A stretch of 28,302 bases of DNA from an uncultured Anaerovibrio sp. (GCA_934196075.1 CAKPVW010000026.1:1-28302), one strand, 5' to 3'; positions 6,878-16,683 are shown, counted from the stretch's first letter. Notes: generated by a model from the letters alone, not told the origin. Numbers and translations are program-made.

Positions 6878-9800
6878 GTGCTTATGAGAAAAGGAACACT
6901 GGGAATAATCAGTGGCGTAATTGTGGCCATATGTTTGCTGGTTATGGGCTTTTGGACATATATCTCCTCTCAAAGCTTTATGGATACGGCGGCTAGTCAG
7001 GCTGGTCAAATAGCCACTGAACTACTGGAATCAAAGGTGGATTTGGGCAGGGTTCAGGTATTATCCTGGCGGGAGCTGAAGATTGATGACTTGGACATAT
7101 ATGACAAGAGACAGGAAAAGCTGGCCCATATTGAGGAGGCGGTTATTAGGTTAAGTCCTTGGGCTATGTTGGCAAAATCCCCCACAGAGGGTATTAGTGA
7201 AATAGATATTAATAAGGCTGATGTTAGTATTCTGCAGCGACAGGACGGAAGCTGGAATTATGAGGATTTGTTGTCGAAAAAGGAAAGCAGCAGCAAGTTT
7301 ACAGCCAAGGTAAATATTCAGGATTCCATTCTCCGCAGCAGTTATAACAATCAGCCTATTGTGCTGGAGGAGATTAATGGTCAGGTAGATATGGCTAGCT
7401 ATCCAGCTATATCTCTACAGGCAGATGGTGTGAATCAGGGAGCTAAGGCTCATGTTTCTGCTACTATGGATATTGCAGATATGGCTAAGGAGGGCATGGC
7501 CGGAGGCCGCCAGACTTTCCAGCTGTCTGTGGAAAACGCGGCCATAGAAAATTATCTGCCTTATGTTCCAGCTGGCACCATAGATGAAAATATTGTTAAG
7601 GATATATCTGGCCAGGTAAAAGGTATTCAGCTTGCTGGCGAGCGGGTAGGGCAGGAACTTTTCTATCATGGACAGATAGAGCTGGAGAATGGGCAATGTA
7701 CCCTGCTGGAATCCCATCACATTGAGAAAATCAAGGCACTGACTACTTTTAATGAAAAGGAAGCCAGGGTATTTGTGCGGGCAGAAACTCAGGGACAGCA
7801 AGCTTCTGTTCATGGAAAAATCGCTCTGAACAGCGGCAAGCCTCAGCTGGATTTGCAGGCGGAATCAGCTTCTTTTGAGCCTGCTGTAATAGTGGAAGAT
7901 ATACCGTATGCAGGAGCAGTTGGCTTTGCGGCCCATATTACAGGGGATATTGATAATCTTAAGGTAGATGCCAATCTGCAGGTGCCTCAAGGCAGTATTC
8001 AGGGGATAGGCTTTGCCAATCTTACAGCCAAGGCGGTATATGCTGATAGCATGGTGGTTATTCAGGAGGCCAGTGCGGATATAGCAGGTGGTAATATTAA
8101 TGCTTTGGGCACCTTTGATGCCAAAAGCTATGATTTTACAGGTAATGTAAAGCTAATAGGTGTTTCAGCCGGGGAGCTTGCCTCTATAGCCAGCAATCAA
8201 GGAATTAATACGGATTTCTCTGCTGCGGCTGGTAATATTAATGGTGATTTTGCACTAGCAGGAAATGGACATAATATAGAGGATGTTCAGCTATATGGTG
8301 CCATAAATGGCAACGGGCTTTCTTATCAGGGAGTCGTGGTGGACAATCTCAAAGTATCATTGGCTAGACAGGGCAAGGCGATATCCATAGATTATCTGAG
8401 CTGTCTCCTGCCAGGGGGAGGATCCTTTGGCTTGGAGGGTACTATTGTGCCAGATGAAACCATAGATGTAGCTTTCTATGGCTCTGAGATGGATATGTCA
8501 CTTTTAAGTAAATTCCTGCCAGATGTGCCAATTGCTGGCTATCTGGATATTAAGGGCACTATGAAGGGGGATATAGCCAATCCCATTGTTAGAGCCAAAT
8601 ATGCTGCCCATGATGGACAAATTTATCATCAGCCCTTTGATCGCATACATGGTTCTGCTGCTGGCAGTCTGCGAGGAGTAAAAATTGATGATTTTGTTAT
8701 GGAAAAAGGGGAAAAAACCAAATGGTATGCCAAGGGCATGGTAGGCTTCCTGGGAGATAAGGGTATCAATATGCGCATTGATACTGTAGCAGCCCGCATG
8801 GAAGATATTATGCAGGCAGTGGCTCCTGATCAGAGGCTCACCGGCAATGTGGATAATGTTATCACCATTACCGGTACCCTTAAAGACCCTAATGTAGTTG
8901 GCTACATACATTTCTATCAGGGCAGCTACAATGGTATTTTCGTCAATGGTATGGACGGTGACTATTACATCAAGGATAGGGATCTGATTTTGCAGGATTT
9001 CCATGTCTTTACTCCTTGGCTGGATGTGGATTTTAACGGGACTATTGACAAGGCAGGCAAGTTGGATTTGGCTGCCAAGGTGCATGAAATCAATCTAAGC
9101 CGCTATAATAAGGATTTGCCTATTCCATTGCAGGGCAAGGCTAGATTTAATGGCAGGATGACAGGTAATTTGGAAAATCCTCTATTTGAGGGTCGCCTGG
9201 CAGCCGATGATTTGGCAGCCAATGGGCAGGATATTACCAATGTAGGTGGTATCATCCGCTATGAGAATCGTCATGTATTTATGGAAAATCTCTCCTTCCA
9301 GCAAGAACAGGGAAAGTATAAGTTTACAGGTCATGTAAATATTGATAACAAGCGCATTAAGGGACGTCTTGATGTGGACAAGGGAAATATTCATAATCTG
9401 GTGGCAATTGCTGGCCTAAAGGATAATGGTATCAATGGTACTATTACAGGCAATAGCATATTGGGAGGTACCCTGGATGCACCAGAGGCAAGTTTTAGTG
9501 CATATATTACCAATGGCTCACTGGGCAGTTATGCCATGGATAATGTTACTTTGGAGGCGTCTTTGGATAAAAGGAAAATTTTCATTAAGGACTTTAGTGG
9601 CCAAGAGGGAGATGGCGGCACCTTTAGCGCCAAGGGTACTGTAGATTTGGACGGAGATGTTGATGTCAAGGCGGCTGTAAGCAATTTTGATATTGGTGCC
9701 TTGACAGAGGCGGCTGGTATTAAAACCCGTGTGGGAGGTACACTAGATACTACTGTCAATGTAACAGGTACTTATGCTGCTCCTAGGGCGGAGATACCTG

Positions 9801-11311
9801 TGTCTATTAAAAATCTTCAAGTGGAAAGTACCTTGGTAAATACTATAGAAGGAAATTTGCAGGTAGCAAATAGGGCTGTGGAAATAAAAAATCTTACGGC
9901 TACTAAAGTGTATGCTAATCAGAGCTACTCCTTGACGGCTCAGGGGCGAGTGCCTTTGGCTGCGCTTACGGAGGAAATACCTAATGGAGCTAATCAATTT
10001 GATGTAAATATTTCCTTGGCCAATGCAGATTTGAGTCTTTTGCCTACTCTGTCCAAATACATTGATTGGGCTGTAGGGCCAACAGATGGCCGCATGAAGC
10101 TGCAGGGAACCTTGGCTAGTCCATACATTACCGGCAGTATGAGTGTTTATCAGGGCGCCTTTAAAATAAAGAATGTGGCCAAGCCGGTAACTGATTTGAA
10201 TATCAGGCTGCTTTTTACAGGGCATGATTTGACTTTGGAGCAGTGCCATGGTCAGATGGGTGCAGGCAGTTTTGATGTAACAGGCTATGCTCATTTGGCA
10301 GGCAATACGCCAGATGATTACAAGCTTTATGGCTCCTTTGACAATTTGGATATTGATAGTCCTGTTTACAAAGGGCCATTTAATGCCACCTTGAATGTTG
10401 AGAGTACGAAGGTAACTCCACCGGGGCAATCGGAGCAGATTATACCAAAGGTATCAGGTCGTTTATTCTTAGAAAATGTCTTGGTTTCCTTGCCGGATGA
10501 ATTGCCAAATTCTTCGGAAAATATGCCTCTAGCAGCTTTGGATTATAGTGTGGAGTTGGGCAAAAATGTCCGCTTCCTTAGTTCAACCTTAGGTGATTTG
10601 CGTTTGGCAGGAGGGGCATATTTTGGCGGCTTGACGGTACATCCCAACACTGCTGGCTCCATATATGTAACCAGAGGCACTCTTAGTTACCTCAAGACCA
10701 ATTTCAAGGTTTATGAGGGATCTATTAACTTTGGTCAGGCTGATACCTTGATGCCAAAGGTGGTATTGAAAGCTGGCACCAAGATTAATAAAACCAGTGT
10801 GTATCTTGCCTTGGATGGTTTGGTGCCTAATATGCATTTCAGACTTATGTCAGATCCCAAAATGACAGAAGCTGATATTATTCAGCTTTTGACTTTGCGC
10901 AGTGACTATTTCAACAAGGATAAAAGTGATGCCAATAGGCTTACCTCTATGTTGAATATTGGCCTGCAAATGACCATTCTCTCTGAGGTGGAGGCTGCTA
11001 TGCGCAATGTGTTGAATCTGGATGTGTTGACTATTGAAAGAGATACTATTGATGGTACCAAGCATTTAGGAGATGTGACAGACGGCAGCGCAACTGAAAA
11101 AAATGGTGACAAGAATGCGTATGAGGTGTACAATATCACATTGGGAAAGAATATTTCCGATAAAGCATTGCTAAAATACACGCAAAGCATGACTACGAAT
11201 GATTTTAGCTATGGTATTGATTATGAGTTGTCCAACAAGATAAATCTTACCTACACACGTAATCAGGATAATGATTATTATGCTGGTGTGGAAGCCAGAT
11301 TTACCTTCTAG
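6878..11311 (+). CDS. tamB: TamB/DUF490-family envelope translocation protein
   Basis: Very long protein (1477 residues) with one N-terminal inner-membrane anchor (about 8-28, GIISGVIVAICLLVMGFW). A repetitive beta-rich body of AsmA/TamB type fills most of the length, and a C-terminal DUF490 region spans roughly 1130-1477 with GGAYFGGLTVHPNTAGSIYV and MSDPKMTEADIIQLLTL. TamB proteins span the periplasm as a hydrophobic groove and carry phospholipid or help outer-membrane protein insertion. The location upstream of bamA is the usual one in Negativicutes, which lack a separate TamA. The start is GTG 6878 (GGGGGG 8 nt upstream); ATG 6884 two codons later is an alternative. It is longer than E. 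coli TamB (about 1260) but otherwise complete. Confidence 0.92.
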   Translation: MLMRKGTLGIISGVIVAICLLVMGFWTYISSQSFMDTAASQAGQIATELLESKVDLGRVQVLSWRELKIDDLDIYDKRQEKLAHIEEAVIRLSPWAMLAKSPTEGISEIDINKADVSILQRQDGSWNYEDLLSKKESSSKFTAKVNIQDSILRSSYNNQPIVLEEINGQVDMASYPAISLQADGVNQGAKAHVSATMDIADMAKEGMAGGRQTFQLSVENAAIENYLPYVPAGTIDENIVKDISGQVKGIQLAGERVGQELFYHGQIELENGQCTLLESHHIEKIKALTTFNEKEARVFVRAETQGQQASVHGKIALNSGKPQLDLQAESASFEPAVIVEDIPYAGAVGFAAHITGDIDNLKVDANLQVPQGSIQGIGFANLTAKAVYADSMVVIQEASADIAGGNINALGTFDAKSYDFTGNVKLIGVSAGELASIASNQGINTDFSAAAGNINGDFALAGNGHNIEDVQLYGAINGNGLSYQGVVVDNLKVSLARQGKAISIDYLSCLLPGGGSFGLEGTIVPDETIDVAFYGSEMDMSLLSKFLPDVPIAGYLDIKGTMKGDIANPIVRAKYAAHDGQIYHQPFDRIHGSAAGSLRGVKIDDFVMEKGEKTKWYAKGMVGFLGDKGINMRIDTVAARMEDIMQAVAPDQRLTGNVDNVITITGTLKDPNVVGYIHFYQGSYNGIFVNGMDGDYYIKDRDLILQDFHVFTPWLDVDFNGTIDKAGKLDLAAKVHEINLSRYNKDLPIPLQGKARFNGRMTGNLENPLFEGRLAADDLAANGQDITNVGGIIRYENRHVFMENLSFQQEQGKYKFTGHVNIDNKRIKGRLDVDKGNIHNLVAIAGLKDNGINGTITGNSILGGTLDAPEASFSAYITNGSLGSYAMDNVTLEASLDKRKIFIKDFSGQEGDGGTFSAKGTVDLDGDVDVKAAVSNFDIGALTEAAGIKTRVGGTLDTTVNVTGTYAAPRAEIPVSIKNLQVESTLVNTIEGNLQVANRAVEIKNLTATKVYANQSYSLTAQGRVPLAALTEEIPNGANQFDVNISLANADLSLLPTLSKYIDWAVGPTDGRMKLQGTLASPYITGSMSVYQGAFKIKNVAKPVTDLNIRLLFTGHDLTLEQCHGQMGAGSFDVTGYAHLAGNTPDDYKLYGSFDNLDIDSPVYKGPFNATLNVESTKVTPPGQSEQIIPKVSGRLFLENVLVSLPDELPNSSENMPLAALDYSVELGKNVRFLSSTLGDLRLAGGAYFGGLTVHPNTAGSIYVTRGTLSYLKTNFKVYEGSINFGQADTLMPKVVLKAGTKINKTSVYLALDGLVPNMHFRLMSDPKMTEADIIQLLTLRSDYFNKDKSDANRLTSMLNIGLQMTILSEVEAAMRNVLNLDVLTIERDTIDGTKHLGDVTDGSATEKNGDKNAYEVYNITLGKNISDKALLKYTQSMTTNDFSYGIDYELSNKINLTYTRNQDNDYYAGVEARFTF

Positions 11312-11351
11312 TCAGCTTGATGTTATGTTAAAGAACAGCGGAGGCAGAGCT

Positions 11352-11984
11352 ATGCAGCTGGATAAATATATATCAGAATTAAATAAGGTCAAGCTGCTGG
11401 CCTATACCGAGGAACAGGAGCTGTGGCAGGAATATAAGGAACAGGGAAGCCAGCAGGCCAGAAGCAGGCTGATAGAGGCTTATCAGCCACTGGTATTTAA
11501 AACAGCTGAGACTTTTTTGAAGTTGGATAATATCATGGATGTGATTCAGGAAGGGACTGTAGGGCTGATTGAGGCTGTAGAGTGCTACGATTATACAAGA
11601 GGGGTGGCCTTTAGTATTTTTGCGGTACATCGCATTCGAGGCAGGATGTATAATTTTCTGAAAAAGGAAGGCCGGGCGGATATTGCCTGTCTGGAAGCAG
11701 AGCTTCCCGGCAGGGAGTCAGGTTTAGAGCTTTTGACAGATACAGGCATGCCTGTACCGGAGCAGGTAGAGCTGCAGGAGGCTTCCCAGCGGATTAAAAC
11801 CGCCATGGATAGATTGCCAGAAAAGGAATATATGGTGTTAGAGCGCATTTATGTGGGCTGTCAGGAGGCAGCCCAGGTGGCGCAGCAGCTGAATGTCAGC
11901 ACCTCCCATATCTATCGTTTGCAAAAAAGCGGCGTTCGCAGGGTAAGAGGAATGTTATCGAGATTTATTCATCAATGGAAATAG
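11352..11984 (+). CDS. Sigma-70-family RNA polymerase sigma factor
   Basis: 210 residues with sigma region 2 (about 38-106; DVIQEGTVGLIEAVECYD for core binding, then FSIFAVHRIRGRMYNFLK for -10 recognition) and region 4 (about 145-203) with a helix-turn-helix at about 172-195 (AQQLNVSTSHIYRLQKS). Regions 2 and 4 are joined by a short linker without a clear region 3. It is not the housekeeping factor and lacks sporulation-factor hallmarks that I recognise. GGAGG at 11340-11344 fixes the start at ATG 11352; longer in-frame starts would overlap tamB. It lies 40 nt after tamB and before bamA, so an envelope-related regulon is plausible, which is inference from position. Confidence 0.85.
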   Translation: MQLDKYISELNKVKLLAYTEEQELWQEYKEQGSQQARSRLIEAYQPLVFKTAETFLKLDNIMDVIQEGTVGLIEAVECYDYTRGVAFSIFAVHRIRGRMYNFLKKEGRADIACLEAELPGRESGLELLTDTGMPVPEQVELQEASQRIKTAMDRLPEKEYMVLERIYVGCQEAAQVAQQLNVSTSHIYRLQKSGVRRVRGMLSRFIHQWK

Positions 11985-12166
11985 GTAAGGATTCCTTTAT
12001 CTGTAGGGGCAGAGTATATGGCTAAAATAAAGCAGAATGGCAAAGCAATAAAAAGAAAAGGGGCGTTTATTTGGCAAAATAAAGGAATTTGCCCTGATAT
12101 AGTATGTTCAGAGAGCAGGGAGACTGTGGATTATATTCATTAGTTAATGTTTGAGGAGAGCAGACT

Positions 12167-12760
12167 ATGAAGCAGGACAGAAAGATTCGTCAGCATATTA
12201 CAGCTGCCAAGGGGTGGCTAAGCCGGGCAGAGGATTCTCTGGCTCAGGAAAATGATATTCAGGGAGATTTGAAGCTGATGCTGGCTCAGGCAGAGCTTAA
12301 AAGAGCTCAGGAAAAAAATGACAAAAAGCTATGTGTACGCTGGTTTAAAAAGCTGGTTCCCGGCGTATTGGCTAGTGTGCTGGCACTGGGAGGCATTATC
12401 TATGCCAGTCAATCTGAGGATAGTGTTGCCTTGCCGATTGTCAGCCAGCCAAATAGAGATTCTCTGGCAAAGGATAGTTCGCCTCATGGGACTGCCCCAG
12501 AGGAGGTTGTTGTTAATAATGAAATGGTTCCGATTTCTAAAGAATTACCAAGGTCTGAGGAGACAGTCAAAGCTGAGGTTCATTCAAATTCTGAGCAACT
12601 AACTCAGGAAGGAACTTCAGATTATATGCCAATAGCAAAGCCTGCTGAAGTCAAGAGTCAGCAGGCAGTAAATAACCTGGCAACCTCCCAGCAGTCCAAG
12701 ATACCGGGGCCAGATATGCAGAAGCTTATGCAGTCCGCAGGCAGTATGTTGAGGGAATAG
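12167..12760 (+). CDS. Unknown single-TM protein, candidate membrane regulator
   Basis: 197 residues. Residues 1-62 are charged and helical, a basic stretch (RWFKK, 58-62) precedes one transmembrane helix (about 64-80, VPGVLASVLALGGIIYA), and about 117 residues of polar, low-complexity sequence follow. Positive charges before the helix put the N-terminus in the cytoplasm and the C-terminus in the periplasm. I do not recognise the family. The layout of about 60 cytoplasmic residues, one TM and a periplasmic tail directly after a sigma-factor gene is that of many membrane anti-sigma factors, but no anti-sigma motif is visible. Ribosome site GAGGAG lies upstream of the ATG. The preceding 182-nt gap has no clear promoter or terminator. 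Confidence 0.7.
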   Translation: MKQDRKIRQHITAAKGWLSRAEDSLAQENDIQGDLKLMLAQAELKRAQEKNDKKLCVRWFKKLVPGVLASVLALGGIIYASQSEDSVALPIVSQPNRDSLAKDSSPHGTAPEEVVVNNEMVPISKELPRSEETVKAEVHSNSEQLTQEGTSDYMPIAKPAEVKSQQAVNNLATSQQSKIPGPDMQKLMQSAGSMLRE

Positions 12761-12841
12761 CTGGAAAAAATTACCACCGGTCTGATGACAAGTAATCTAG
12801 ATCGGCTGTTTATTTATAGATAAAGTTAATGAAATTTATAT

Positions 12842-12858
12842 AGGAGGTTATATCCTTG
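12842..12858 (+). promoter_or_regulatory. Ribosome site that fixes a TTG start for bamA
   Basis: AGGAGG (12842-12847) lies 8 nt before TTG 12856. The TTG opens directly into a normal lysine-rich signal peptide, and no in-frame ATG occurs until after that signal, so the rare start codon is well supported. Confidence 0.85.
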
Positions 12859-14790
12859 AAGAAAAATGATTACAAATATTTGGCATGTGCAGTGGCCTTA
12901 TCTCTGTCCTTAGGAGTAGGCAGCCAGTCTGCTTTGGCTGCTGTTGATCCAACTGAGGCTCCTATGGGCGTTGGCGTAGATTTGAATTCTGGCAAAACCA
13001 CTAAGATGAATAGCGATGGAGTGGTCAAAGGATCTCTGGATTTGCCAGATGAAAGCAATGTGGAGGCTGTTGCTGTAAATGAAGCAGCTGGCCCTAGCAG
13101 AAATAGTGAATGGGCACAGAATCGTCCTGCTGATGAGGATTTGGATAAGGCCATGAAGGCCGTTGAAGGCAATACCATTGTGGACGTTAAATATGAAGGT
13201 GTCAGCGATGATATTCTAGAAACCATTAAGTTGGCTCAGGTTTCCAAGCCAGGAGATATATGCTCCATTGGTCTTTTGTCTGAGGATGCTGCTAATATTT
13301 ATGGTACTGGATATTTTTATGATTTATATCCTACCTTTGAATCCGTACCAGAGGGTGTCATTGTTACTTATCATCTCTTTGAGACACCGATATTGACCAG
13401 TGTGGAGCTGGAGGGTAATACAGAGATAGAGCCTACGGAAAAATTGATGGAAAAGATCCAGCTGAGAAAGGGTGACCGTCTGAATCGTTTTGCGCTCAAG
13501 GAGGATGTACGAGCTATTCAAAAGCAGTACATCAAGGATGGCTATGTTATGGCCAAAATTCGTGATATGGAAGTAGGCGATGATGGCAAGCTGGTTATCA
13601 AGATAAATGAGGGTATTCTGGAGGGCTTCAAAATCAAGGGCCTGAAAAAAACAAAGGAAAAGGTTGTTCTGCGGGAGTTGCGTCCAAAGGTTGGCAAGCC
13701 TCTGAACAAGAACGATGTGGTGCGCAGCTATCAGCGTCTGACCAATCTTGATTTCTTTGAATCTGTTGATGTTAAGCCTATTGCTGGTGTTGAGCCGAAT
13801 GCCTGCGTTTTGGAGGTTGATGTTACTGAGAAGAATACAGGCGTATTCGGTATAGGTGCTGGCTATAGCAACTCTGATGGCTTTGTGGGTATGATTAGTC
13901 TGGGTGATAGAAACTTCCGAGGTACTGGTGATTCTATCAATGTTACTCTTACCAAAAGCAGCACCGATACCAGTGCCAAGGGATATATTTTCTCTTATCG
14001 CCGTCCATGGTTGGATAGCAGGGAAACTGCGGGAATCTTCAGGATTTACAATCGTACCTTTGAGTACAATGAGTACAATGAGGATGGCGATTTCGTAGAG
14101 GAATTCATGCGCAAGAACGTAGGCTTTGAGTTGGGCTTCTCCAGACCTCAGAGTGAGTATACCTCCAATTCCATTACCTTCCGCAACAAGGATGATAAAT
14201 ATGAGAAGCATAAGAGTGGTACAGATAGAAGTGCTGATACTAGCTGGAGAGAGAGCAATTTTGGCTTGACTCGTTCCATACTGCTGCAGCATGTTACTGA
14301 TACTCGTGATAATTATATTTATCCAACTGAGGGCTATAAGTCTACTTTGGGTTATGAATATGCAGGTCTGGGCGGAGATTTCAAATATCATAAATTTACC
14401 ATTGATGGTTCTACCTTCCGCAAGGTTGGCCGCAATCAGGTTTTGGTTTTCCACGGCAGCTATGGTCACTCTACCGATGATTTGCCAACTGTGTCCAAAT
14501 TTATGCTAGGTGGTCAGGACACCATTAGAGGTTATCGTGACGATATGTTCCGCGGCAACAGCATGGTTCTGGGCAATATTGAATATCGCTTCCCACTGTC
14601 CAAGAACTTCAAGGCTGCTCTCTTTACTGATTTTGGTTCTGCTTGGGATAGCGGCTGGACTCCATCCAAGCTTCATGGCAGCTACGGTGTAGGAGTTATG
14701 CTGGATTCCCCATTAGGTCTGATTCGCGTTGATGTGGGTCATGGTTCTCAGGGTAATAGAGTACACTTTAATGTAGGCGGCACATTCTAA
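12856..14790 (+). CDS. bamA: BamA outer-membrane protein assembly factor
   Basis: Omp85-family insertase that folds beta-barrel proteins into the outer membrane. A signal peptide (about 1-29, ending SQSALA) is followed by an acidic linker, three POTRA-like modules (about 106-178, 179-253 and 254-328) and a 16-strand-type barrel (about 329-644). The barrel carries the lid-loop motif IRGY (about 557-560) and ends in Phe, the C-terminal insertion signal. At 644 residues it is shorter than E. coli BamA (810, five POTRAs), as expected for Negativicutes. It starts with TTG behind a perfect AGGAGG, and the stop shares one base with the next start, so the downstream gene is probably coupled to it. 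Confidence 0.95.
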   Translation: MKKNDYKYLACAVALSLSLGVGSQSALAAVDPTEAPMGVGVDLNSGKTTKMNSDGVVKGSLDLPDESNVEAVAVNEAAGPSRNSEWAQNRPADEDLDKAMKAVEGNTIVDVKYEGVSDDILETIKLAQVSKPGDICSIGLLSEDAANIYGTGYFYDLYPTFESVPEGVIVTYHLFETPILTSVELEGNTEIEPTEKLMEKIQLRKGDRLNRFALKEDVRAIQKQYIKDGYVMAKIRDMEVGDDGKLVIKINEGILEGFKIKGLKKTKEKVVLRELRPKVGKPLNKNDVVRSYQRLTNLDFFESVDVKPIAGVEPNACVLEVDVTEKNTGVFGIGAGYSNSDGFVGMISLGDRNFRGTGDSINVTLTKSSTDTSAKGYIFSYRRPWLDSRETAGIFRIYNRTFEYNEYNEDGDFVEEFMRKNVGFELGFSRPQSEYTSNSITFRNKDDKYEKHKSGTDRSADTSWRESNFGLTRSILLQHVTDTRDNYIYPTEGYKSTLGYEYAGLGGDFKYHKFTIDGSTFRKVGRNQVLVFHGSYGHSTDDLPTVSKFMLGGQDTIRGYRDDMFRGNSMVLGNIEYRFPLSKNFKAALFTDFGSAWDSGWTPSKLHGSYGVGVMLDSPLGLIRVDVGHGSQGNRVHFNVGGTF

Positions 14791-16085
14791 TGGCAGGCAA
14801 GGGGCTGGCAATCCTTTTAGCGGCCATATGCTGTTTGTTGTGGCCTATGGAGACAAAAGCTCAGATGGCCCCTTGTGTCAATCAGGTGGTGGCAGTGGTG
14901 GGAGATAGCCAGCAATTGCCGCTGCCTGTAAAGCAGCGTATGGAAAAAAGTGTTCAGGCTATTGCAGAACAGCTATTGGATGGTATGAACTTGCAGGAGC
15001 TTGCGGATAATAATGCCCATTATGCTGGTATTATTCAGCAGGTTTTTGACAAAGTTCTTATCGGCTATACGGTGGACAAAGTGTCAATAGAGACTGGTGA
15101 AACAGCTACTGTTAGAATTGCCCTTATTCCTTGGCAGGATAAAATTTGTCAGGTGGAAACCCATGTAAAAGTGGAGGGCATGAGCCCAGTGCTGGCAGAT
15201 ATGCTATATCAGGATGTGGCTGGCATAGATGAAGTTTTTGAACGAAGTCTCCAGGGGCTGCCGATTGCTGCGGTAGATTGGACTCAGGGGGTGCTAAAGC
15301 AACAGGTGAATACCTTTCTGCTGCAGCATGCCCCAGAGTTTAAGGCAGATTTTGAGGTGGCGGTTTCAGAAAATACTCAGATAAATCTGATATTATATCC
15401 TTTGTTACCAGTGGTGCGCACAGTGGATTTAAGTATGCATTCAGATACAGTGCTGAATGCAGGCTTGCTTTTGCGGCGGCAGGTCATGCAAAACAGGGTA
15501 AATGAGCTGATAGGCTTGCCAGTGTCCTTTGTGGAAAGGCATCAGGGTGAGTTGGAAAGCTACCTAGCTGATGTGCTGAATGAGGACTCCCTCAGCTACA
15601 GTTGGGATATGCATACCAGGGTAAATATTACTCCTGGGCAGCAGCTAACGGTAATGAGCCGTTCTGACTCCGATACTTATAGAGTTCGTCTGGAGGGCTG
15701 GGCAGATATGGGGAATACCTGGGGCAATCAGGAGGACACCAGTATTATGGCTAGATTGCATCTGGGTAGGATGTTGTCCTCACGGGACGAAATTTTTACC
15801 AGATTTGATTTTTATCCCCAGGCTGTCCGCTGCGATTGGAATCTAGGCTATGGCTATCGTCTGCCGGGTGGAACAGGCTTGGCCGGGGTATATGATCTGC
15901 GCCATAACAATGTAGGCTTTGAGCTGTATCAGCCTCTAGGAAGCAAATGGCAGCTAAGATATGCCTATCGCAGTCGAGATCAGGAAAATGAATACGGTAT
16001 TCGATACAGGCTGCATGATTTTCTGACGGTGGAATATGTTGTGGACAGCCATAATGGCTGGTTGAGATTTATTGGCTATTTTTGA
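14790..16085 (+). CDS. Unknown outer-membrane protein with C-terminal beta-barrel-like region
   Basis: 431 residues. Signal peptide about 1-24 (ends METKA), then an alpha/beta periplasmic part to about 280, then about 150 residues of alternating polar/hydrophobic strands (YRVRLEGWADMGN, SIMARLHLGRML, KWQLRYAYRSRD, EYGIRYRLHDF and others; I count roughly ten). The last strand ends in Phe (WLRFIGYF), as in proteins inserted by BamA. The start ATG shares its A with the bamA stop, so expression is tied to BamA. I do not recognise the family. It could be a BamA accessory, a small porin-like barrel or a surface anchor; lipoprotein partners BamB-E are not seen here. Confidence 0.7.
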   Translation: MAGKGLAILLAAICCLLWPMETKAQMAPCVNQVVAVVGDSQQLPLPVKQRMEKSVQAIAEQLLDGMNLQELADNNAHYAGIIQQVFDKVLIGYTVDKVSIETGETATVRIALIPWQDKICQVETHVKVEGMSPVLADMLYQDVAGIDEVFERSLQGLPIAAVDWTQGVLKQQVNTFLLQHAPEFKADFEVAVSENTQINLILYPLLPVVRTVDLSMHSDTVLNAGLLLRRQVMQNRVNELIGLPVSFVERHQGELESYLADVLNEDSLSYSWDMHTRVNITPGQQLTVMSRSDSDTYRVRLEGWADMGNTWGNQEDTSIMARLHLGRMLSSRDEIFTRFDFYPQAVRCDWNLGYGYRLPGGTGLAGVYDLRHNNVGFELYQPLGSKWQLRYAYRSRDQENEYGIRYRLHDFLTVEYVVDSHNGWLRFIGYF

Positions 16086-16093
16086 GGATTCTG

Positions 16094-16122
16094 TTGAAGT
16101 AAAAATAAGACTTTGCTATAAT
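16094..16122 (+). promoter_or_regulatory. Sigma-A promoter of the ompH genes and lpxD
   Basis: TTGAAG (16094-16099), 17-nt spacer, TATAAT (16117-16122), in the gap after the unknown outer-membrane gene. The leader of about 90 nt can fold through GCCTTTAT (16129-16136) with ATAAGGGC (16167-16174), 8 bp with one G-U pair. This gives the chaperone genes their own transcription start apart from bamA. Confidence 0.75.
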
Positions 16123-16218
16123 GGACTTGCCTTTATATATGGAAATATGGTTATGCCGTTACATGAATAAGGGCAGGCATTTGTAGATATTTATGTATAG
16201 GAAAAAGGAGAAAAGAAA

Positions 16219-16683
16219 ATGATTCAGTTGAAAAAAGCGCAGGTAAAAATTGTCAGTGTTTTGATTGCACTGGTATTCGTAGGCAGTGTAGTTGCTTTGG
16301 CTTTGACTCAGTCTGGTACTGGTGTGGCCTCTGCTGCTTCATCTTCCAATGTAGGTGTTGTTGATTATCGTCAGTTTACCAGCCTGAAGATTTATACTGA
16401 TGCAGAGGCTGAAATGCAGAAGGCTGTACAGCAGGCTCAGCAGGATTTTAATGAGAAGGCTGCTAATATGAGCGATGAGGAGAAGCAGGCTTATTATCAG
16501 CAGACCATGGAGAGACTCCAGCAGCAGAATACTGATCTGATGGAGCCAGTTCAGAAGCAGGTTGAGGATGCTGTCAAGGCTATTGCCGAGGCCAAGGGTC
16601 TGTCCGTTGTTCTGAACAAGGACACTGTTGTATACGGCGGTACTGATATTACTCAGGATGTTATCAAGAAGCTGTCCAAGTAA
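16219..16683 (+). CDS. OmpH/Skp-family periplasmic chaperone 1
   Basis: 154 residues. A hydrophobic N-terminal segment (about 11-30) has a possible signal-peptidase site (ASA before 40), so the product is secreted or signal-anchored. The mature part has the Skp layout: a beta strand VGVVDYRQF, a long Gln/Glu/Ala-rich coiled coil (about 60-125) and closing strands LSVVLNKDTVVYGGTDIT. Skp trimers hold unfolded outer-membrane proteins in their coiled-coil tentacles on the way to BamA. This is the first of three related genes in a row. Ribosome site AAGGAG precedes the ATG, and a strong promoter lies about 95 nt upstream. Confidence 0.88.
   Translation: MIQLKKAQVKIVSVLIALVFVGSVVALALTQSGTGVASAASSSNVGVVDYRQFTSLKIYTDAEAEMQKAVQQAQQDFNEKAANMSDEEKQAYYQQTMERLQQQNTDLMEPVQKQVEDAVKAIAEAKGLSVVLNKDTVVYGGTDITQDVIKKLSK

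Noticed and set aside
13324..14469. Long open frame antisense to bamA (about 380 codons)
   Set aside because: It is a shadow of the bamA codons: no ribosome site, no recognisable domain, and the plus-strand BamA assignment is certain. The same applies to the antisense frames within tamB, lpxD and lpxL.
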